Of a stretch of DNA of 64,000 nt, positions 54,741 to 64,000 are shown in pieces. Both the position numbers and the translations under genes were made by a program. The DNA is from Ascaphus truei (Eukaryota; Chordata; Amphibia; Anura; Ascaphidae). Position 1 is the stretch's first letter, and each line of letters begins with the position of its first letter. The stretch spans positions 304,987,027 through 305,051,026 of the forward strand of contig CM071568.1 of NCBI GenBank assembly GCA_036426205.1, written 5' to 3'. The notes under the pieces were generated by a model. The model saw only the letters and a program-made list of their open reading frames with translations, did no database searches and was not told the DNA's origin.

Positions 54741-55004
54741 CTCTTTTAACTTAGGCTGTGTCTCAATAACTCTCTTATTTTTTCTACTTTTGCCTCCAGT
54801 TCTTCTTTTCTGCAGTGCTCCTTTTTTTCTTTGTTTTGAATGTGAGAGAAGAAGGAAAGAGAGGAGTCAAATATTACACCAAGGGCCGCGTGCTTGGGAA
54901 CTTATATGAATTGTATTTGTGACTGACAAAATATGACACATAATGGAGCAGGTTTAGTTTGTGGGTCTTATGGCAGAAGATTACATGGGCAGTGCAGTCA
55001 CTGC

Positions 55005-55165
55005 ATCACTTAGATTGTAAGCTCTCCAGGGCAGGGATTCAAGTTCCTATTGTCTGATTTTGTTTGTTGCACTTATTGTATTATAATTCCCTGTACTGTA
55101 TTGTTTCTGCTGTAAAGAGCTGAGTACACTGCGGGCCTTGTATAAATAAAGACATGCATACATGG
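55005..55165 (+). mobile_element. LINE 3' tail
   Basis: TTAGATTGTAAGCTCTCCAG ... GTATAAATAAAGACATGCAT is the 3' UTR of the CR1/L2-group family. A short minus-strand LINE piece also lies at about 54,838-54,900. Confidence 0.7.
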
Positions 55166-55586
55166 GCATCTGCAGTATCTTTACACTATAGGTTGCTGTC
55201 TGGTTTAGTTGATATTATTAACGCAATAATATGATAGACCAGGAGTTCCTTAACTTTACTTCTCATGGACATTTTAATGTTAATTATTTGGAGGATGTAC
55301 ATGTATCCTTAAATAATGAATACAGTAATAAATACAAGTTATATATGTATCAATGATTTCACTGTGACAGCTGCTACAAATACATTTCAGGCCTTCGGGA
55401 ACAACCACCACAGTCATTAGGGGCCACTGGATGTCCATGTGCAACAATTTTAAATCCCTGGGTGAAGAGAATATTTAGTTAATTAAGTATTGGTGAAATA
55501 GATTCTTCAGTGTTTTGGATTTGTAATTTGCGTTCAGTAATTTGATTGAAAACATTTGTTCTGTCTTTTTTGTTTACTTCTGTTAG

Positions 55587-57581
55587 AGATCGGCCTGAAT
55601 GAGGAACAGAACTTGAGCTCTGATACATCCAGAAGCTGGCTGACTCCTCGCAGCCCAGAAGTGCAAAAAAACAATGATTCCTGCCACATTTTAGAAACGT
55701 GCAAGGAACCAGTGAATGTTGGTGAATTTACAGACCTTGTACAGCACACAGCAGAGACGGACTCTAAATATGGGTCCAGCAAAAGGTATGCGCGAGATTT
55801 AAGAAGAAGCCGTGGTGCTCAGCCTTTTCTCTGTTGTCAGTGTGGCAAAAGCTTCACACTGGACAGGGACCTGCTCACACACCTTTGTGTCCCCGCTAGG
55901 GAGCAAACCTTTACAGATGGTGGGAGCGGTTTCTCACTGCAGGGGAAACTTCTTCCACACCAGATGATTCAGACAGCAGTGACTCCTTTTACTTGTACAG
56001 TGTGTGGGAAACAGTTAAGTACCAAGGGGACCCTCCTCAATCACCAGATGATTCATACAGGGGAGAAACCATTCACATGTGCAGAGTGTGGGAAACAATT
56101 CAGTACTAAGGGCCACCTCCGCATACACCAGATGACTCATACTGGGGAGAAACCATTCACATGTACAGAGTGTGGGAAAAAATTTTGTATTAAGATAACC
56201 CTCCTCAGACACCAGATGACTCATACAGGAGAGAAACCATTCACATGTACAGTGTGTGGGAAACAATTTACAGTTAAGAGCAGTCTCCTCATACACCAGA
56301 TGACTCATACAGGAGAAAAACCATTCACATGTACAGTGTGTGGGAAACAATTCAGAATTAAGAAAAACCTCCTCCGACACCAGATGACTCATACTGGAGA
56401 GAAACCATTCACATGTACAGAGTGTGGGAAACAATTCAGTACTAAGAGCCACCTCCTCAGACACCAGATGACTCATACAGGAGAAAAACCATTCACATGT
56501 ACAGAGTGTGGGAAACAATTCACAGTTAAGAGCAGTCTCCTCCTACACCAGATGACTCATACAGGAGAAAAACCATTCACATGTACAGAGTGTGGGAAAC
56601 AATTCACAGTTAAGAGCAGTCTCCTCATACACCAGATGACTCATACAGGGGAGAAACCATTCACATGTACAGAGTGTGGGAAACAATTCACAGTTAAGAG
56701 GAGCCTCCTCATACACCAGATGACTCATACTGGAGAGAAACCATTCACATGTGCAGAGTGTGGGAAACAATTCAGTATTCAGAAAAAACTCCTCCGTCAC
56801 CAGGTAACTCATACAGGGGAGAAACCATTCACATGTACAGAGTGTGGGAAACAATTCAGTCTTAAGAAAAACCTCCTCAGTCACCAGGGGACTCATACAG
56901 GGGAGAAACCATTCACATGTACAGAGTGTGGGAAACAATTCACAGTTAAGAGCAATCTCCTCATACACCAGATGACTCATACAGGGGATAAACCATTCAC
57001 ATGTACAGAGTGTGGGAAACAATTTAGTTTTAAGAGCCGACTCCTCAAACATGAGCAGACTCATACAGGGGATAAACCATTCCCCTGTTCAGAGTGTGGG
57101 AAACAATTCAGTACTAAGGGCCAACTCCGCAGACACCAGATGACTCATACAGGGGAGAAACCATTCACATGTAAAGAGTGTGGGAAACAATTCAGTATTA
57201 AGAAAAACCTCCTCAGACACCATATGACTCATACAGGGGAGAAACCATTCACATGTACAGCAGTGGGGAAGGAATCAATTTCACGTACTAAAGGCCCAAC
57301 CCCTCCGCCAGACACCAGAGACTCAAAGGGAGAAACCATTCACGTGTGCAGAGTGTGGGAAACAATTTAGTATTCAGAGCCAACTCCTCAGACACCAGAT
57401 GACTCATACAGGGGAGAACCCATTCACATGTACAGAGTGTGGGAAAAGCTTTTCTCTAATGAGCCACCTCCTCACCCACCACAGGATTCATACACGGGAG
57501 AAACCCTTTCCATGTACATTGTGTGGGGAAAGCTTTTCACAGAGGATCAGCCTCCTTACACACATGAGGATTCATGCATGA
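55587..57581 (+). CDS. C2H2 zinc-finger exon, about 20 fingers, frameshifted near the end
   Basis: The acceptor TTTACTTCTGTTAG ends at 55,586. Joined to a phase-1 G from an acidic module, the first codon is GAG and the frame reads [20 protein letters not shown]. Two degenerate fingers (about 55,825-55,975) precede 15 canonical ones with HTGEKP linkers. Finger 16 (57,252-57,340) has lost its second cysteine and carries several small indels, so the frame stops at 57,370. Three more good fingers follow in another frame to TGA after MRIHA at 57,581. No KRAB, SCAN or BTB domain is visible. It is probably a nuclear DNA-binding protein; the target is unknown. Predicted contact residues are unusually hydrophobic (V/I at -1 in many fingers). 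Confidence 0.85.
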
Positions 57582-59490
57582 GATAAAATATGTGATTGTT
57601 CAAAGTAGGGTTGGGCAATATTCCAGTAGCATAGTAATACTGTCACGGTAGGGCAGGCCAAATACACCTTTATATTTAAGGGATCAGTCACAAACAACAC
57701 AGGCAGTAAAATAAATTGCGGTTTATTCGGATAAGACCTCGGAAACACACAGAAATACAAGAAACAGAGAATATACACACTCACTGGGGTCTGGGGAAGG
57801 AGATCTACCCTTTCCTAGTTGCAAGGCGCCTGCTTCCACAAAGGCTTACCTTGATAGGGCCTTGGTTCTGGGCTCCTGGACCGTAATCCAGCCTGCTGGC
57901 TAGGCCTCCCCATGCTTCCCTGTGTGAATAGCTCTTTCACAGAAGCACCTTTGAGAGGCCCGCCAGCAGCCGCTTGTCTTCAGATCTCCAACAGGAAAAA
58001 GAGAGAGAGAGAGAGAGCAGCTTTTACTGCACGCTTTTATATAGGCTGGATTCCTATCTAAATCATTGAGGAGTGTAATAGCCAATTACAGCAGGGATTG
58101 AAATTATGCATTCACTGATAGGAGGAATACATTTAAAACTTGCCAATAGAAACCTTGCTTATCAGTTTTGACATACAGGGCCGTTTTTCCCTGGCTCCGC
58201 GGTGTCTACGTAAAATAAAGACATCTAATCTGAATATTCTGCTCACCAAATGGTTTTCCCCCCTCTGCCATTCCTCTCCTCTTTGAACTATGGATTGTAT
58301 GCAAACTAGCTAGCATCTTCCATATGCCTGTGCTTAACGTATAGAACCTTATACAGTAGTAAACATTAAAACACAATATAAAGTGCACTTCCTTACAGAA
58401 TATACTTTGGGGGACCTTATACTTATAAGGGAAATAAATTGGGGAGATTTGGGCTTGGAATCCCTATCTGAGCTGGGGCATTCAAATGCTAATTCACATG
58501 TAATTCACGTGCTAATTCACACTGCCTTTTGTCACCAACCTTGGTTTAAATCACAGGACAAACACAATGCATTGCAGTTTTAAAACACAGAACCAACATT
58601 TAGACACAATAGCTTGCATTCCACCATCTGCACCTATCATGTGGGGTTGTAAAACCTTCTCTCCTATAAGACACCAGCTAAGAATACCTTGCTGGCAGGC
58701 AAGACAGGTTAAAATAACCCCCCCTTTTCTCTCATGTTCCAGAAGCCCCTGCCCTGCAGCTATTTCTCATAAGAGGCCACCCATACAAGGCAACCCACTT
58801 ACAAGTTTGCACAGGCAGTCGCAGGCCCATGAGGCAAAGGGAATACACAGATAATGCATTAAGTGGCCCACTGGGCTTACACAGTTAACCCCACATACAC
58901 AGTTCCTAGTTTATAACCATATGGGGGGACAGTATAACAGAGGAACAAAATTACAGGCAACACAGTAAGGTACAATATTAGACCCAAAAGCTGACACTCT
59001 CAGCCCATACCATATGGTTTCAGGGGCAGCCAGCCGGGCTCCACCTTTATGAATGAAGGCCGGCTACGCCTACCGCCACATACTGCAGTAATAAAAATGG
59101 ACGGTAACGCAATACTTGCCATTACGTCTTACCATGGCATTCCTATCAGCAGCTGCAGAGTGGGGGGGTGTCTGGCAGAGAGGCGTGGGGATGGGGACTG
59201 TGTTAGAGAGAGGACAGAGTGTGGGTCTGGTAGAGACAGTGGAGTGGGAGCGAGTCTGGGAGCTCCTTGACTTTCACATGCTGCCGCTATAAGGAATCCT
59301 CCTGCTGGTAATCTCACCCCTCCATATTAACCACTTCCCCTCTGCCATGCCTCTTACCCCTTCCCTTCCACCATGACTCAACCCCTTTCTCTCCTCCCCC
59401 GTATTTCTCTCGGCTTTCACCCATGCCTCTTGACCCCCTCCTTCCCCATGCCCATTAACCCACGCCTCCCCATGCCCTATTAATGTGTAC
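57582..59490. other. Probable LTR-like and unclassified repeat sequence
   Basis: From about 57,640 the sequence starts TGTCACGGTAGGGCAGGCC and continues as moderately C/T-rich DNA with an (AG)n run at 58,003-58,018. TG-start and composition suggest an LTR-type element, but I could not find a matching CA end with target duplication. No gene is supported. Confidence 0.35.
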
Positions 59491-59710
59491 TGGAGAAGGG
59501 GTCGAGGGGATAATTATAAACTTTCTTACCATGCACCCCAAAACTGGAACAACCTACTGGAGACTCTCGTATCCACCACCAGTTTAAGTTCTTTCAAAAC
59601 TAAGGCAGTATTATTTGTTATCTTAACTCTATGCCCAGGACATACATGAAAACGAGAGGTAACTCTCAATGTATTACTTCCTGGTAACACATTTTATAAA
59701 TAAATAAAAA
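59490..59710 (+). mobile_element. LINE-type 3' fragment and tail, copy 2
   Basis: ACTGGAACAACCTACTGGAG followed by TCAAAACTAAGGCAGT resembles the end of an RT-encoding ORF (W-N-N-L ... F-K-T-K). It then has the GAGAGGTAACTCTCAATGTA tail with ATAAATAAATAAA. Confidence 0.6.
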
Positions 59711-59943
59711 TAAATGGTGAAGAAAGGGGCTTTAGTGTGGGTGTAGTTTGTGTAACATTTTTATGGAATCATTTGCTGTTCATGAAAATATACTAAAATG
59801 TATTTGATTTTTTACATTTTATTAAGAATGAAATGCATTTGTATAAGAAATATGTTTCACAATAAATGACCTTGAACATTTTGAGGACTTTTGCTTTTTT
59901 GCTTTCTATTGGGTGTTAATATGTTGCTGAATATTGTTATCAC

Positions 59944-60078
59944 CAGTGGTTGACAAATCACCAAAAAATCTACTCGCCACCTAGTACCAAACGTGTGCTG
60001 CTTGGGCCAATGTTTACTCGCCCGGGGGTTAAATCCACTCGCCCGGGGCGAGCAAATGTATAGGTTTGTCGAACACTG
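59944..60078. mobile_element. hAT-type MITE, 135 bp, TSD GTTATCAC
   Basis: The ends are CAGTGGTTGACAAATCACC and, inverted, CAGTGTTCGACAAACC. The perfect 8-bp duplication is at 59,936-59,943 and 60,079-60,086. Ends and internal CTACTCGCC match the 2.28-kb element at 51.6 kb, so both belong to one family. Confidence 0.88.
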
Positions 60079-60129
60079 GTTATCACGATAAATTACTTAA
60101 TACTCTTATGGTGGGAAGTACTTTTGTTA

Positions 60130-60400
60130 TTGTATAACCCTAGTTCAGGGTGTTGGAAACAATTCAGTACTGAGTATGATCTCCTGTCACACCCAAGTAT
60201 TTACATGGGAGAAACCATTTGCTTGTTCAGTGTGGGAAACAATTCAGTGTTAAGGGTCATCTCTTCAGAAACCAACAAATTCATGCAGGGAGAGGCCTTT
60301 CACATGGACAGAGTATAGGAAAAAAGTTTCTTGGATGAATGACCTCACACACCACATGATTCACACGGGAAATAATTTGCTTGTTCAAAGTGTGGTAAAC
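60130..60400 (+). pseudogene. C2H2 zinc-finger relic
   Basis: TGTTGGAAACAATTCAGTAC, TGGGAGAAACCATTTGC, GTGTGGGAAACAATTCAGTG and GATTCACACGGGAAATA match the finger repeat at 56-57 kb. Frames shift repeatedly and cysteines are lost. It is a decayed tail of a second zinc-finger array. Confidence 0.75.
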
Positions 60401-60404
60401 CATC

Positions 60405-60840
60405 GGATACTGCGGGGTAGGGCATTCCAGAGGTGTGGGGCAGTCAGTGAGTAAGCTTTAAGGCAGGAGAGGACTTTAGATACGAAAGGGGTAGAGAGAA
60501 GACATCCTTGAGCAGAATGCAAGAGTTGGGATGGCGTATAGCAAGAAATTAGGGCTGAGATGTAAGGAGAAGCAGAAGAGTGTAAAGCTTTAACAGTGAG
60601 GAGGAGAATTGTGTGTGATACAGGATTTGATATGAAGCTAGGAGAGGGATTTCAGCAGGGGAGACGCTGAGAGATCTAGGAAAGAGTAGAGTGATTCTGG
60701 CAGCAGCGTTTAGGATAGATTATAGGGGAGGCAGGAAGGCCAGACAGCAGGAGGTTACAGTAATCAAGACGGGAGAGAATGAGGGTCTGTGTCCGAGTTT
60801 AAGCAGTTGAGCAACAGAGGAAAGGGCGTATCTTTGTGTA
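60405..60840 (-). mobile_element. CR1/L2-group LINE fragment
   Basis: It is homologous to 20,775-21,190: GGGCATTCCAGAGGTG, GAAGACATCCTTGAG.AGAA, and GTTACAGTAATCAAGACGGG. Both ends are truncated. Confidence 0.8.
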
Positions 60841-61039
60841 AGAGATGTGTGCAGAGGTGCATAGCATGGGGCTCCCTCTGGGCTCCGGTTGACCCTGTTG
60901 GTTCCTCCCTGGTTCCCCTTCATTCCCTTACCTGCCGCTGCGGCTGTGACCGACAACAGAGAATGGGGAGGGTGCGGGGAGGGCTGTGGATGGGAACTGA
61001 GGCACGGAACAGGTTGCAATGGCGTTCACGTCGCTGACG

Positions 61040-61289
61040 GCTACCTTTGCAGGCACCGCCATCTTAGAAGCAATTGCATGTGTGCGAGACGCTGCGAATT
61101 CGCAGGACAATCGTGCAAATGGCGGCCAATAGGTAGAGGCGCCAAGCAGGGACTACATATCCCATGAGCCTCTGGGACAAAGTCACACAGCGCGTATCAG
61201 CCAATAAGACTCCTGAATCCTCCTGCTCTACAGATAGATACTTTTTGTTCGCTGCAAGCCATGCCAGTCGGAGCTGGGACAAGGAAGGG
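61040..61289 (+). promoter_or_regulatory. Second promoter-like segment with putative first exon
   Basis: It contains CCGCCATCTT (YY1-type on the minus strand, 61,056-61,065), two CCAAT boxes (61,126 and 61,201), and GCAGGGACTACATATCCCAT at 61,146-61,165 (ZNF143/SBS-like). The last is shared, with CATGAGCCTC, with the reverse strand of 1,421-1,446. A donor GGAAGGG/GTAAGA at 61,289/61,290 could end a non-coding exon. It probably belongs to a related zinc-finger gene beyond the window. Confidence 0.5.
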
Positions 61290-61299
61290 GTAAGAGGCC

Positions 61300-62219
61300 A
61301 GATCTCCCCTATTGGGCCCCAGCTATGCCATGACTCCCCTGTGTAGCTTGTGGTTGCTGCAGAGACACTGCCCAGTAGAACCAGAGCATAGGGACAAAGC
61401 TAGGACGTGGCTGAATCCTGGACCAGGGTGATCTGGGACCAGATCATCCATCTATGCCCACAGAGACTCTAAGGTGGTACAATCGAAGCAGGACCCACCC
61501 AACGTAGAGACGGAGGCATCGCGGTTCATCGCTTCAGATCCGTGGATCCCATATTCGTAATGAGCGCACAGATGTGGACAAATCCGGCAGGTATTTCATC
61601 TCACCAAGTGCACCAACCATACATGGGTTAGTGGGGCAGCGATGTCAGACACACGTCGGAGGGTGATTGACTCCGTGGACAACAGAGTGTTGGGTGCTTG
61701 GGCATTTTAGTACTTGTGATTAAACCCCACGAGGGTGAGATCACAGTGCAATGGGGAGCACGGTGAAGGGGTACGACCCTGCGAGGCGTGTATGTTTTGG
61801 AATGTTATTATTAGTCTGCAGTAAAACTGTTATACCTATACAAGTGTGTTTTTTGTTTCAAACTTTTTTTATTGGTTGTCACAGGGATAAACAAATTAGT
61901 AATATAACAGCGTTTCAAAGGGGTATCTTTACAGCATTTTTGATATACAGTACAAAGTCCCAGAACCTTGTACTCAAACAGAGTACTCTGTACTAATTCC
62001 AGAGATTCCTTAAACCATGAACCCTTTTTCAATTTTTCTTTGAAGGGCAGAGTCCCCTTGCATATCCCTGTAGAGATAAATGAAAGAATAGAGGGAGGAA
62101 AGGACAGAAGGAGAAGAGAGAAGAGGGAGGAGGAGGGGAGGGGGGATACTCATGGGACCGGGATAGATAGTCCCCCCATCCCAACCTAATGTTAAAAAAA
62201 AATTCTTGTTCCAGGAATC
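61300..62219. other. No supported gene; possible L1-type 3' sequence
   Basis: About 61,855-62,200 starts TTTTTTTATTGGTTGTCACA and runs into a purine-rich block (62,085-62,140), resembling a minus-strand L1 3' end. No RT frame is attached. Confidence 0.35.
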
Positions 62220-62664
62220 ATGAATAAAGTATTTCTCCAAGAGAAAATAGTGCCAGAGATTGTTGAATACATTACTCGTGATTTCCCATCTGATCACCGT
62301 TTCTTCCAGGACAATGATCTGAAACACACCGCGTCTCCTGCCCATATTCTTACCAGCAGTATCAACTGGGTTAGGATGCCACAGGAGTAAGTTCGGTAAC
62401 CGTTTCTCATTGTTTTAATTCACCTTTTTTCCCCCCTCCAATTAAAGATCTCCAGACTTGAATCCCATTGAATTGGTATGGCATCAGTTGAAGGATTATA
62501 TCAGAAAAGTGGTGAAACCGTCCAAAAAGGATGAATTAGCAGAAGGAATAATGAGTTTCTGGAACAACATACTCACCGTACAAAGATGCAATAAATATAT
62601 CTATCATCTTGCGACCGTATTGCCTATTCTTTTAAAGCGTAATGGGCAGGCCACAGGAAAATAG
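62220..62664 (+). pseudogene. Tc1-like transposase C-terminal fragment with a 61-bp intron
   Basis: The first part (62,220-62,386) reads EIVEYITRDFPSDHRFFQDN + DLKHTAS, the second catalytic D block. A GT-AG gap 62,387-62,447 (GA/GTAAGT ... TTAAAG/A) then joins to SPDLNPIELVWHQLKDYIRK, containing the third catalytic residue (E), and on to TAG at 62,664. Spliced, the frame is continuous. The N-terminal DNA-binding domain and first D are missing. TTCTTGTTCCAG just before 62,212 could be another acceptor. It is a different family from the Tc1 at 49.4 kb. Confidence 0.7.
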
Positions 62665-62884
62665 TAAGGTACTGTACTGTATTATAAGTACAGGTAAGTA
62701 TGTCATTCAAAATAACCATTTTATATCAGCCCTTCTCCACTTTCTACTGTACAGTATACAGTATAAAGTATTTTAATCTGGTCTGTAACTGTTTCATACG
62801 CCCATAATATATATTTTCTTTAACTGTGCATGCAATGTCTTGTATATAATGTATACCCTGTTCATTTATGTAACTGTATTTGTA

Positions 62885-62992
62885 ACCATGTATTATTTGT
62901 CTTAACTTTGTGCCCAGGACATACTTGAAAACAAGAGGTAACTCTCAATGTATTACTTCCTGGTAAAATATTTTATAAATAAATTAAATCCA
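62885..62992 (+). repeat. Retroelement 3' tail, copy 3
   Basis: GTGCCCAGGACATACTTGAA ... ACTTCCTGGTAAAATATTTT ... ATAAATTAAAT; same family as 44,420 and 59,615. Confidence 0.72.
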
Positions 62993-63130
62993 GCACAGGA
63001 TGTGTCTAACCTACAGTAGTATAGTTATACAGTATATACAGTAGTTACAATACAGTATACTGTATACAGTATAAATAAGTGACTTACAGTACAGTAGTTT
63101 GGCATACAGTAGTTATACTGTTTATAGTTT
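62990..63130. repeat. TACAGTA-rich simple sequence
   Basis: Repeated ACAGTATACAGTA and CAGTAGTTA words; low complexity. Confidence 0.65.
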
Positions 63131-63369
63131 GTCTTGCTAACATGTACCAGACACTTTTGATATTATGAGTATCCTTTCTTCAAGCAAGATCCATATTGTT
63201 TCAACATATACATATTCGAACTTTTCATTATATATTGGTAGCAACGATTCATAGAACATTGTTCTTTTTTTTCTCTCTAGCTGGAAGGTGGAGAGGGAGG
63301 GGTGGCTGTGTAAAAGTCACGGAACACAGCATGTCCCGCCCGGGAGGAAGGCTATGATCGGGACAGTAC

Positions 63370-63530
63370 ATAGGGGTGTTTGGGGGGGGGGGGAAAGGGG
63401 GGTTGGGGGGGGGACATGGGGTGTGTTTGGGGGAGGGCATATGGGGGACATGGGAGGGCATATGGTGTGTATGGGTGGGGCATATGGGGGGGGTGGCATA
63501 GGGGGACACAGGGGGGTATCAGCCATGGGG
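63370..63530 (+). repeat. G-rich degenerate repeat
   Basis: GGGGGGG runs separated by ACATGGGG and CATATGGGGG words (unit about 15-20 bp). Several runs of four or more G could fold into G-quadruplexes. Open frames in it are artefacts. Confidence 0.7.
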
Positions 63531-64000
63531 TCACTCTCCCATAAACCTTATCATAGGAAACACACGGACTGATGAAACAAGGAAGGTTACACGGCATTGA
63601 GCACAGTTGTAGTTAAGTTAGTAAATATAGCTAGTTAAGTTACAGGGTATAGGCTAAAGGATCATACGCTCAGATTTATTAGTCTTAGTCGCTTATGGGG
63701 AATTAGAGATTAGGGATGGAGATGTTGTATAGTTTATAGTTATATAGGTAAGTTGCTAAAGAAAGTTCGGAGATCTCGGGAAGATAAGTTATACAATATA
63801 AGTTATGTCACATAAATTGTATGTTGTTACAGACGATGCTATATAATGTGAGTTTGCAAATAATGTAAATAATAATATATAAATAATGTTTATGGGGTAT
63901 AAGGGCAGGCACAGGTAGGCGTTAAATACATGTGTAGCCCCGGTAAGAAATGGGGGCTATATATCTTTCTCCTACTGGTGTAAGTCCTGTTAAGGGCAGG
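63531..64000. other. No supported feature
   Basis: AT-rich sequence to the window edge; no ORF or repeat recognised. Confidence 0.5.

Noticed and set aside
55587..55980. KRAB or SCAN domain before the fingers
   Set aside because: The 80 or so residues before the first finger show no KRAB or SCAN signature; they are acidic and serine-rich without a known domain.
56015..57064. Two antisense frames of 167 and 173 codons (repeated [11 protein letters not shown])
   Set aside because: They are the reverse strand of the finger repeat; an 84-nt period keeps the antisense frame open. No independent signal supports them.
57640..58990. Complete LTR element
   Set aside because: It starts TGTCACGG, but no matching CA end with a 5-bp duplication could be found.
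1..64000. tRNA, rRNA or snRNA genes
   Set aside because: No A-box/B-box pairs or conserved RNA cores were recognised by eye; a tRNAscan or Infernal run would be decisive.

Overview
The window is vertebrate nuclear DNA, most likely from an amphibian and probably a frog. Frequent GT-AG splice signals, a C2H2 zinc-finger exon with HTGEKP linkers, CpG-rich NRF1/YY1/CCAAT promoters, and a mixture of L1, CR1/L2-group, Penelope-like, LTR, Tc1 and hAT elements all fit this. The species cannot be named from sequence alone, and no prokaryotic feature is present.

The host content is a partly duplicated plus-strand zinc-finger gene locus. Two copies of a promoter and 5'-UTR segment lie at about 0.8-2.64 kb and 11.5-13.39 kb. 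Downstream are repeated copies of a small gene front end. It consists of an ATG exon with a 30-bp minisatellite in its 5' UTR, a 12-nt micro-exon, and a 114-126-nt acidic exon carrying psi-K-x-E (SUMO-consensus) motifs. Copies lie at 2.8-3.03, 14.07-14.20, 14.97-17.08 and 19.6-20.2 kb, with a truncated relic at 45.2-45.4 kb. All internal splice junctions are phase 1, so any number of modules stays in frame. The last exon (55.59-57.58 kb) has the matching acceptor and encodes about 20 C2H2 fingers, broken near the end by an indel cluster. A worn zinc-finger relic lies at 60.1-60.4 kb, and a second promoter-like segment at 61.0-61.3 kb shares a 24-bp element with the first.

The rest is mainly transposable elements, often nested. 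Two decayed CR1/L2-group LINEs run on the minus strand (17.4-19.3 and 20.4-23.3 kb). A 5.6-kb LTR element (25,147-30,748, TSD GTCTG) carries an intronless coiled-coil reading frame where gag-pol would be expected, and two short retroelements with inverted repeats have inserted into that frame. A tandem frog-type repeat fills 30.7-34.4 kb. A nearly full-length L1 lies on the minus strand at 34.7-42.6 kb, with ORF1 intact and ORF2 with one frameshift. A 342-bp hAT-type MITE at 43.6 kb carries a paired RFX/CRE palindrome. A Penelope-like element (45.4-48.0 kb) has RT and GIY-YIG parts and is split by a solo LTR. Next come a 3' CR1/L2-group LINE, a Tc1 element containing a SINE-like insert and a TAA-flanked MITE, a 2.3-kb hAT-type element full of simple repeats, and small hAT MITEs at 54.2 and 59.9 kb. 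A different Tc1-like transposase fragment with a 61-bp intron lies at 62.2-62.7 kb.

The two strongest leads are the phase-symmetric array of SUMO-motif exons feeding one zinc-finger exon, and the LTR element carrying a coiled-coil gene. Several stretches (about 7-10, 11.5-13.9, 21.2-23.3 and 57.25-57.33 kb) differ from their paralogues mostly by single-base indels. Some frameshifts may therefore be assembly error.
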